Shown one piece after another: positions 1 to 5,479 of a DNA stretch of 7,700 bases. Position 1 is the first letter of the stretch, and the number at the start of each line of letters is the position of its first letter. Below the pieces are notes generated by a model. The model searched no databases. It had not been told where the DNA came from and was given only the letters and a program-made list of their open reading frames with translations. Source of the stretch: Lachnospiraceae bacterium (GTDB taxonomy: Bacteria; Bacillota; Clostridia; Lachnospirales; Lachnospiraceae); the NCBI GenBank assembly GCA_004556655.1, contig SFGF01000111.1, positions 1 through 7,700 of the forward strand, in the 5' to 3' direction. The position numbers and the translations under genes were made by a program.

Positions 1-1
1 C

Positions 2-511
2 GCCTCCTATCCCTTTGACGATCCGGTGGGGCTGGTGCTGAACGATGAAGGCAAGCTCATTGGTCTGGACCTGAACCGTTCCCTCCGGGACGAGCATGGG
101 GAGATTTACGACATTGTAGCAGGCACCTTCCTGGTGGTGGGCCTGGGACCGGAGAGCTTCGTGTCCCTGCCCCCGGACATGATCCAGAAGTACACCGAGC
201 AATTCAAGCGGCCGGAACTGTTCGCCAGCATCAACGGGCAGATCGTATCCGTTCCCGTGGAGCCGGAAAACCCGCTGCGCACGGCGGAAATGACCCTGGA
301 GGATGACTACGGCATGATCGACGGGATTATCAACAATGGCCGCCGTGGTGAGGAATTGGAGAAAGCCCAGGGCGAGACGCGCAGGACCACGCCGGAGAAA
401 AAGCCTTCCATCCGGGAGCGGCTGGAGGACGCGAAACGGGAGTGCGCGGAACGGAAAAGCCCGGACAAGCCTGCCCCGCAGAAGAAGCCCCCGGAGCTGG
501 GCGACTTATGA
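2..511 (+). CDS. DUF3846-type conjugative-element protein, 3' part (5' end outside window)
   Basis: The reading frame is open to the left edge, so the gene begins outside the window; 169 codons are visible before TGA at 509-511. A GTG at position 26 is in frame, but it lies inside conserved-looking sequence (YPFDDPVGLVLNDEGKLIG) and is not a likely start. The visible first 75 or so residues, with the pattern GLVLNDEGKLIGL...N...IYDIVAGTFLVVGL, resemble DUF3846, found in Bacillota conjugative elements and phages. The tail has a YGMIDGIINN motif and then a charged, Lys/Glu/Pro-rich segment (EKKPSIRERLEDAKRECAERK), resembling the DUF4316-type tail of such proteins. No catalytic motif or membrane segment is visible and the biochemical role is unknown. 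GC-rich, strongly biased codon use matches the relaxase and MobC genes, so it belongs to the element backbone. The stop overlaps the start of the next gene. Family assignment is from memory. Confidence 0.72.
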   Translation, partial: ASYPFDDPVGLVLNDEGKLIGLDLNRSLRDEHGEIYDIVAGTFLVVGLGPESFVSLPPDMIQKYTEQFKRPELFASINGQIVSVPVEPENPLRTAEMTLEDDYGMIDGIINNGRRGEELEKAQGETRRTTPEKKPSIRERLEDAKRECAERKSPDKPAPQKKPPELGDL

Positions 512-684
512 GCCGGAGCAAAAAATGGCGTCTGGAATGGGCGTTCTTCCTGGGCGAGAACGGCAGGCGTCAGTATAACAGGCTCTGCAAATGCTGTGTC
601 CATCCCTGCAAGCAGAGTTTCCGGACGATGGTGTTGTCCTACCCGCATTATCTTTCCCGCCGTTCCCAAAAGTGTAGGAACTAG
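508..684 (+). CDS. small Cys-rich basic protein of conjugative-element backbone, 58 aa
   Basis: The ATG at 508 overlaps the upstream TGA (ATGA), the usual sign of translational coupling. The frame is also open upstream of 508, but that stretch lies inside the preceding gene in another frame. The product begins MSRSKKWRLEWAFFLGENGR, continues with a Cys cluster (C27, C29, C30, C34 in CKCCVHPCKQSF) and ends in a basic tail rich in Arg, Lys and Ser; a further Cys is near the end. The CxCC-x3-C spacing could bind a metal, but this is an inference. I recall similar small uncharacterised proteins (start K-W-[RK]-L-E-W, then C-x2-C-x3-CKQSF-like) next to DUF3846/antirestriction-type genes in Bacillota elements. 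There is no signal peptide or membrane segment. A terminator-like hairpin follows 18 nt after the stop, so this is probably the last gene of its operon. Function unknown. Confidence 0.7.
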   Translation: MSRSKKWRLEWAFFLGENGRRQYNRLCKCCVHPCKQSFRTMVLSYPHYLSRRSQKCRN

Positions 685-701
685 GGCTCAAAATAGGCGA
701 A

Positions 702-724
702 GAAACCGCCTGTGGCGGCTTTTC
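702..724 (+). terminator. short terminator-like hairpin after the 58-aa gene
   Basis: CCGCC (706-710) and GGCGG (714-718) pair around a TGT loop, with an A-rich left flank and CTTTTCT on the right. The stem is only 5 bp and the T-run short, so it would be a modest terminator. Its place, 18 nt after the stop of the 58-aa gene, supports the call. Confidence 0.45.
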
Positions 725-737
725 TGTGTAGGGGCAG

Positions 738-743
738 TATAAT
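738..743 (+). promoter_or_regulatory. possible -10 box upstream of a structured region
   Basis: A perfect TATAAT lies in the gene-free stretch 685-980. I find no acceptable -35 box 16-18 nt upstream and no TG extension, so this may be chance. If used, it would start an RNA near 750 that ends at the hairpin terminator at 813-868, giving a transcript of roughly 115-120 nt without an evident reading frame. Confidence 0.2.
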
Positions 744-868
744 TTTCTATGTGGGGCGGCAGGGCGTTTCTGCATAGGAAAAATGCCGGATTTTCACCTT
801 TTATCAAATAAGAAAGGAGCGCCGTCATCGGATCAAAGTGGTTCGGTGGCGGCGCTCTTTTTCTTTTT
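743..868 (+). ncRNA. candidate structured RNA (hairpin, possible pseudoknot, terminator)
   Basis: Two structures follow each other on the + strand. First, 743-751 pairs with 773-781 (nine pairs, one of them G-U). In its loop CGGCA (757-761) can pair with TGCCG (784-788) just outside, which would form an H-type pseudoknot. Second, 813-835 pairs with 839-861 over 23 positions, followed by a T-run. No reading frame of useful length fits here. It could be a small RNA, a leader or attenuator, or simply an elaborate terminator. It lies where GC-rich backbone gives way to the AT-rich gene cluster. I do not recognise a known RNA family. The pseudoknot rests on only 5 bp and could be coincidence. Confidence 0.27.
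813..868 (+). terminator. strong intrinsic terminator, 23-bp stem
   Basis: Positions 813-835 pair with 839-861 without interruption around a 3-nt loop; the GC core is GGAGCGCCG against CGGCGCTC. Five of the 23 pairs are G-U, all valid only in the + strand RNA. The 3' side runs into CTTTTTCTTTTTGG, a long U-tract. This should stop backbone transcription before the AT-rich cluster, so the downstream genes would depend on their own promoter. Confidence 0.72.
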
Positions 869-920
869 GGTTCTTTATGCCAAATAAAGGCGCAAATTGT
901 ATTCGTTAGTAGGAAACTTA

Positions 921-929
921 TGGTACAAT
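921..929 (+). promoter_or_regulatory. extended -10 promoter for the nuclease-helicase operon
   Basis: TGGTACAAT matches the extended -10 pattern (TGnTATAAT) with one mismatch. The -35 region at proper spacing (TTCGTT, 902-907, 16 nt) is poor, which is tolerated by extended -10 promoters. It lies between the strong terminator and the ATG at 981 and would give a leader of about 45 nt. Confidence 0.5.
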
Positions 930-965
930 ATAAATGACACTAGTTCCCTTAACACATTTTTACAA

Positions 966-973
966 AGAGAGGG
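966..973 (+). promoter_or_regulatory. ribosome binding site fixing the start at 981
   Basis: AGAGAGGG lies 7 nt before the ATG at 981. The reading frame is open back to a TTG at 897, but that TTG lacks a ribosome binding site and lies upstream of the likely promoter, so ATG 981 is the better start. Confidence 0.7.
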
Positions 974-980
974 ATTATAT

Positions 981-2591
981 ATGATAATTTACAAGCTTAA
1001 AATCATTAATTACAAATTATTTCAAAATATTACCATCGAAATGAATGATGATATTAATATTTTTGTTGGAGAAAACGACTCGGGTAAAACCACTATCTTA
1101 GAGGCATTGTCTATGGTCCTAACCGGAAAAATAAATGGTGGCAGTATAATGAATCGCCTTAACCTTGATTGGTTTAATGCAACAGTCCGTACCGAGTTTA
1201 AACAAGCAATCGAAAATGGTCAGACACCAGAGTTACCAACTATTGAAATTGAAGCATATTTTTCTGGGGTTACTGATGAGCAAATTGCCATAAAAAATTT
1301 CAAGGGTACAAACAATTCGCTTCACGAAGATATTGAAGGCGTCAAATTGGAGATTGTGTTTGATTGCCAGTATGCGACCGCATATAAGCAGCTCCTGGCT
1401 GAGCATAAAATAAAAGATATTCCTGTTGAATACTACAAGGTAAATTTTAGATCCTTTGCCAATCCAGACTACTATGTTTCAACTACCTCTAAAAAGGTGG
1501 CCTGTATCGATACGACAAAAAAAGATTACGGCCCCGTATTAAATCGGTTTGTTTCAAGTAGCATTAACGAATATCTTACCGAAGAAGATATGACGGAATT
1601 GCGCCATGCCTATAGATCTAATCGGCATGAATTTACGGGAAATCAAGCTGTAATTCGGCTCAACCAAAAACTTCAAGAAAGTCATAGCTTTGATGGGAAA
1701 AAAATTAGTATTAACTTAAGAGAAAGTGGGATTGACGAGTGGAAAAGTGATATGTCTGTTTCCCTAGACGGTATCCCACTTGAAAATTCGGGATTTGGAA
1801 CCCAGAATATGTTTAAGGCTGAACTTTTTTTGCTGCAAAATACTGATGTTGACATTTTAATAATTGAAGAACCGGAAACTAATCTTTCATATAGCAACAT
1901 GGCAATTCTAATCTCTAAATTATCAGAAAAAACAGGAAAGCAGCTGTTTATATCCACCCACAGCAGTTTTGTTGCCAATAAACTTGGATTACAATGTCTA
2001 CATTTGGTGTCAGATGGAAGAACCGTGCCATTCAAAAACTTAAGCCAAGATACATATGACTACTTCCTTAAACTGCCAGGTTATAACACATTAAGAATTT
2101 TACTGGCTAAACGTGTAATTCTAGTTGAAGGTCCTGCTGATGAACTAATCATACAGCGAGCCTATATAGATAACTACGGAAAGCAGCCGATTGAGGATGG
2201 GGTTGATGTGGTTTGTGTGGATAGCTTGGCATTCCAGCGATATTGTGAACTTGCATCTCTCATAAATAAACCGTTAACTATCGTGACCGATAATGATGGA
2301 GATGTTGAGGCGGTTCAAACTCGCTATCAAAAATATGGGAAACTGGTAACCCTTTGCATCGAGGCTAATAACGCTTTGAACACATTGGAACCTTCTGTCT
2401 TGGCTGTAAATTCTGAAAATTTTGAAACCTTTAAAACTATCATTTATTACGGACGTGATATTAGAACGATGGATCGAAACAGCATACTTAATTTTATGAC
2501 TAATAACAAAACAGAGTGGAGTATGCGTGTATTTGTAAGCAATCAAAAGGTGAATTATCCTTCATACATTTTAAAGGCAATTGGCAAATGA
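981..2591 (+). CDS. OLD-family ATP-dependent nuclease, GajA-like (ABC-type ATPase + TOPRIM), 536 aa
   Basis: The N-terminal half is an ABC/SMC-type ATPase split by a long insert. Walker A is GENDSGKT (30-37), Walker B is ILIIEEPE (292-299) with the catalytic Glu, and the H-loop His is in STHSS (H327). A TOPRIM nuclease domain follows: VILVEGP with E383, the acidic motif DNDGD (437-441) and a TLEPS motif (E470), the usual metal-binding set of OLD nucleases. The order, and the size close to the roughly 580 residues of GajA, fit class 2 OLD proteins. GajA assembles with GajB and cuts DNA, with nucleotides inhibiting it until phage activity depletes them; that behaviour is known for Gabija and only inferred here. 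All key motifs look intact, so the enzyme is probably active. No signal peptide or membrane segment, so it should be cytoplasmic. It heads a three-gene operon with the helicase gene 22 nt downstream. Another OLD-based system is possible, but the helicase neighbour favours Gabija. Confidence 0.86.
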   Translation: MIIYKLKIINYKLFQNITIEMNDDINIFVGENDSGKTTILEALSMVLTGKINGGSIMNRLNLDWFNATVRTEFKQAIENGQTPELPTIEIEAYFSGVTDEQIAIKNFKGTNNSLHEDIEGVKLEIVFDCQYATAYKQLLAEHKIKDIPVEYYKVNFRSFANPDYYVSTTSKKVACIDTTKKDYGPVLNRFVSSSINEYLTEEDMTELRHAYRSNRHEFTGNQAVIRLNQKLQESHSFDGKKISINLRESGIDEWKSDMSVSLDGIPLENSGFGTQNMFKAELFLLQNTDVDILIIEEPETNLSYSNMAILISKLSEKTGKQLFISTHSSFVANKLGLQCLHLVSDGRTVPFKNLSQDTYDYFLKLPGYNTLRILLAKRVILVEGPADELIIQRAYIDNYGKQPIEDGVDVVCVDSLAFQRYCELASLINKPLTIVTDNDGDVEAVQTRYQKYGKLVTLCIEANNALNTLEPSVLAVNSENFETFKTIIYYGRDIRTMDRNSILNFMTNNKTEWSMRVFVSNQKVNYPSYILKAIGK

Positions 2592-2601
2592 TAATAAATA
2601 C

Positions 2602-2605
2602 AGGA
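2602..2605 (+). promoter_or_regulatory. ribosome binding site supporting the helicase start at 2614
   Basis: AGGA ends 8 nt before ATG 2614. Two other in-frame starts exist: TTG 2581, which would overlap the upstream gene, and ATG 2605, which overlaps this site. The 2614 start puts the Walker A motif at residues 8-15, close to the N terminus as expected for a UvrD-like helicase. Confidence 0.5.
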
Positions 2606-2613
2606 TGTTGATA

Positions 2614-3810
2614 ATGAACAATCAAGTTATTTTTGCGGCAGCAGGCAATGGAAAAACATATTCTCTATGTGCTAAAGCAAAAGCAGCAATAAGTGCTGGA
2701 ACAAAATATGTTCTTTTGATTTCATATACCAATGAAGGGGTTCGTTCTTTAGAGAAAGAATATAAAAAACAAAATTGTGGTGTGCTTGACGAGCGAGTAA
2801 TATTCAAATCTTGGTATAGCTTTCTGCTTTCAGAGTTTATTAAACCGTATCAATGCTCACTAAGATTAAATAATAAAATTTACAAAAAAGAGACTCCGAT
2901 TACTATTCCAGAAAACTTTATTTCATCTATTGCCTTCTATATTACGGGATCAATACCTGCATGGTACAAGCAGACCCATTTGCAATATTTTTTGAACAGC
3001 CATGGAGATATTTACCCTGATAGAGTTAGCCATTTAGCGTATTTGTGTAATGAACATTCAAATGAAAAGCCAATTGCTCGGATGGAACAAATTTATTCAC
3101 ACATATTTATCGATGAGCTTCAAGATTATGCCGGATGGGATCTGGAGATTATACAACTTTTGTTTAACTCACAAATCTCATTGTCAAGTGTAGGCGATTA
3201 TAAGCAAGCAACGTACAGAACAAATAATTCGCCAAAAAATAGACAGTATCGAGATGAGAACATACGAAATTTTTTTCTTCATATTCAACAAATGGGTCTT
3301 TGTTCTGTTCTGTATGCAAATACAACAAGGCGGTTCAACTACGAAATATGCAATTTTATCAATACAATACACAATGATTGCGATGCGATAGTTGTTCCAG
3401 ATCCACTGCTAAAGAATGCTCTCATTCCTGAAAATAGTGGGGTTTATATAATAGATTACAAATACCTTAATGATTATTGCGAATATTATCACCCTACTAT
3501 TTTGCGGTACGATAAACGGACTCAAATACCATTCAATTGTATGGATTGTGATGTGTTCAATTATGGTGGATCCAAAGGAGCAACATTTGAAAGAACGGTT
3601 ATCGTTCCTGTAAGTACAACAATTCCGTTTATAGAAAGACAGGACAAGATTTCATCAAAACAGACACGATCAAAATTCTATGTTGCATGTACAAGAGCAA
3701 AACACAGTGTGGTTTTTGCTATGTATGATCCGAAAGAAACGAATCTGTTTAAACTTACCGAAATGCAGTTTTCTGATAAAGTTATACCTGTACTCAAGTT
3801 TGTAAAATAA
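2614..3810 (+). CDS. compact UvrD/Rep-type SF1 DNA helicase, GajB-like, 398 aa
   Basis: All core SF1A helicase motifs are visible in order. Walker A/motif I is AAAGNGKT (8-15); motif Ia is SYTNEG (37-42); motif II is DELQD (167-171); motif III is GDYKQ (194-198); motif IV is TTRRF (Arg 239-240); motif V is SKGATFE (320-326); motif VI is YVACTRAK (356-363) with the arginine finger R361. The protein would bind ssDNA or nucleotide-processed ends and translocate using ATP. It is much shorter than UvrD/PcrA (about 700 residues or more) and shorter than the roughly 490 residues of GajB, so the 1B/2B accessory subdomains must be reduced or missing. The gene follows the OLD nuclease gene by 22 nt in the same direction, and that pairing is the defining layout of Gabija. 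Low G+C matches its neighbours. The annotated start is the choice with a usable ribosome binding site. Confident as a helicase-fold ATPase; GajB role is inferred from context. Confidence 0.84.
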   Translation: MNNQVIFAAAGNGKTYSLCAKAKAAISAGTKYVLLISYTNEGVRSLEKEYKKQNCGVLDERVIFKSWYSFLLSEFIKPYQCSLRLNNKIYKKETPITIPENFISSIAFYITGSIPAWYKQTHLQYFLNSHGDIYPDRVSHLAYLCNEHSNEKPIARMEQIYSHIFIDELQDYAGWDLEIIQLLFNSQISLSSVGDYKQATYRTNNSPKNRQYRDENIRNFFLHIQQMGLCSVLYANTTRRFNYEICNFINTIHNDCDAIVVPDPLLKNALIPENSGVYIIDYKYLNDYCEYYHPTILRYDKRTQIPFNCMDCDVFNYGGSKGATFERTVIVPVSTTIPFIERQDKISSKQTRSKFYVACTRAKHSVVFAMYDPKETNLFKLTEMQFSDKVIPVLKFVK

Positions 3811-3879
3811 ATAATAATACATTGTCTAATCTTCGCTTAATCTAAAATTGGTTTATTTATATCTAGGGAGCGTGAGTAT

Positions 3880-5451
3880 ATGTCGTGTAGTAATAAGATT
3901 TTTGCGTATATATTTGATAGTGGCAGGATTGGAAGCAGTTTTTATGGAGAAGCTGTTTTTGAAAACATGCTTAAAGGCAAAGAATTATCAAAAAATTCAG
4001 ATAAAATAATAGTTTCCCTTGGAGACATTATTTTTAGAAAAAGCTATATAGATATTGAGCCATACATCATAAAAGATGAATATTGCACTATAGATTTTGA
4101 TTCATTAGCCACCGACCAACAATTTAAAGATTTTCCGTTTTGTTGGATTGTTGAAGATCTTTCAGTTGATATAGCTCAAGCAATTGACAAAAGATTAAAA
4201 GAGTCTATGCAGGGATATGTTGGATTGTCACGCATAGATACAACAAACACTTCGGAAAGGAAGCAATTCTGGAAAGATATGATAAGAAAATTCTCTATTT
4301 TGGGAGAAACCATCACATGTTTCCAGAATCCTGAACTAACTGGGCCTTTTGGCTATTTGGAAGCTGCCACCAAACTTGGATATAAAGTAGAATATAATGA
4401 GAGTTCAGAATACTCCCCAATTGAAGACTGTGAAGCACTGCAATCTAGCCACATCAAGACAGATGAAAATTTGAAAGTCACGTCACAAAAAGGGAAAGAT
4501 ATTGACCGAGATTTGCTTACATTAAATTTCGCTATTAGAGATGAACTTCAAATATCAGGAGCACTGATTTGGAAATCCATAAACGCCTTAGATAAAATTT
4601 GTTTTTCTGAAAGTTACGTATCGAGTGGCCATTTAGTCGAGTACCCATTCTTGACACTATATCATGCATCACAAGGTGTGGAGAGAATCCAAAAGGCCAT
4701 AATAGAATTGGTTTGCAAAAGAGATCATATCAAAGAAAGTGAAAAAGAAAGCATTTATAATTTGTTAATGAGTCATGCCCATGAAGGATTAAATAATTGG
4801 ATTGAAAGCAAAGAAGGGATAAGCTTTAATTCTAATTGTAAAAAGCTAATTGGAATACTTACACGATTCTACGGTACCGTAAGATATGCAAGATATTCGG
4901 ATGAGGGCTATACTCGCACAACTACCCCTGAGTATGACCTTTTAATGGAACTGAAAAGCAAAAAATGTACAGATGTCGATTCTGATATTAAAAACAATTT
5001 CGGAAACTATTTGGGGCAATTGACCAACACTTATTTTAAAGTGTTCAATCAACTGTGCTCTGATCTTAACATCTACGCATATGAACTGGAGTGCGATTCA
5101 GCAGCATTAATTGTATATAGCCATCAAGAGAAACCTCGAAATCTATATAAGGAGTTGACCATAAGACAAAATGCAAAGAAGGAGCTATTCTATTGGCTCA
5201 TGAAGAAAGCACCAGACTATCCTAAGTATTCTCTATCGTCAGAAGATGCACTAAAGGATGCGTTAGATTTTGATACAGAGATGATGGAACATTACTTATG
5301 CGATTTAATTTTCAACTCAGAAGATTGTCAAGATTACTTTGGAGAAGTCGATTGCCTTTATGATGAATTGTGCTCTCAAGATAAAGAAAAATGGAAAAAG
5401 AGAATAGAGTTAATAGATTTTCTTATCGATAGGCACAGCACATTATTATAA
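3880..5451 (+). CDS. unrecognised 523-aa protein, possible third component of the nuclease-helicase cluster
   Basis: I do not recognise this protein. The start is well set: AGGGAG (3865-3870) lies 9 nt before ATG 3880. There is no signal peptide, membrane segment or nucleotide-binding motif, so it is probably cytoplasmic; composition is acidic. By eye there are three parts. Residues 1-175 are mixed alpha/beta, beginning with FDSGRIGSSFYGEAVF. Residues 205-345 appear largely helical, with LYHASQGVERIQKAIIEL (about 259-276), SHAHEGLNNW (298-307) and RFYGTVRYARYS (329-340). Residues 345-523 are charged and helical. The middle part has a general HEPN-like look, but the canonical Rx4-6H ribonuclease motif is not evident, so this is weak. 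It follows the helicase gene by 69 nt. A poor promoter-like pair (TTGTCT 3822, TAAAAT 3843, 15-nt spacing) lies in that gap, so it may be co-transcribed or partly independent. It could be a third defence subunit, an effector or sensor, or an unrelated passenger. Confidence 0.88.
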   Translation: MSCSNKIFAYIFDSGRIGSSFYGEAVFENMLKGKELSKNSDKIIVSLGDIIFRKSYIDIEPYIIKDEYCTIDFDSLATDQQFKDFPFCWIVEDLSVDIAQAIDKRLKESMQGYVGLSRIDTTNTSERKQFWKDMIRKFSILGETITCFQNPELTGPFGYLEAATKLGYKVEYNESSEYSPIEDCEALQSSHIKTDENLKVTSQKGKDIDRDLLTLNFAIRDELQISGALIWKSINALDKICFSESYVSSGHLVEYPFLTLYHASQGVERIQKAIIELVCKRDHIKESEKESIYNLLMSHAHEGLNNWIESKEGISFNSNCKKLIGILTRFYGTVRYARYSDEGYTRTTTPEYDLLMELKSKKCTDVDSDIKNNFGNYLGQLTNTYFKVFNQLCSDLNIYAYELECDSAALIVYSHQEKPRNLYKELTIRQNAKKELFYWLMKKAPDYPKYSLSSEDALKDALDFDTEMMEHYLCDLIFNSEDCQDYFGEVDCLYDELCSQDKEKWKKRIELIDFLIDRHSTLL

Positions 5452-5479
5452 TCAGGCGTATCATAATCTGGATTAAAAG

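Larger units (their letters stand above)
870..5479. other. AT-rich defence-type cargo island inside the conjugative element
   Basis: Base composition falls from about 65% G+C in sampled lines of the backbone on both sides to about 32-45% in sampled lines here. The three genes inside are all on the + strand and none is a conjugation gene, whereas the flanks carry DUF3846-type and mobilization genes. I found no integrase, transposase, convincing direct repeat or terminal inverted repeat at the edges, so how it was inserted is not visible. Boundaries are approximate: the left change is just after the 23-bp hairpin, the right one between the third gene's stop and about position 5535, perhaps within the last codons of the relaxase gene. 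Confidence 0.6.

Noticed and set aside
307..775. Frames on both strands opposite or overlapping the DUF3846-type gene
   Set aside because: High-G+C shadow frames with low-complexity Arg/Ser/Pro composition and no start signals, except the coupled 58-aa gene at 508.
827..935. Short hydrophobic frame (WFGGGALFLFGSL) preceded by AAAGGAG, perhaps a remnant small membrane protein
   Set aside because: It would need ATC as start, and the sequence is better explained by the 23-bp hairpin and its T-run.
897..980. N-terminal extension of the OLD nuclease from a TTG at 897
   Set aside because: There is no ribosome binding site at the TTG, it lies upstream of the likely promoter, and OLD proteins begin close to the IIYKLKIINYKLF strand, as with ATG 981.
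3822..3848. Separate promoter (TTGTCT / TAAAAT) for the 523-aa gene
   Set aside because: The spacing is 15 nt and the -35 poor; such matches are frequent in AT-rich DNA, so co-transcription remains the simpler view.
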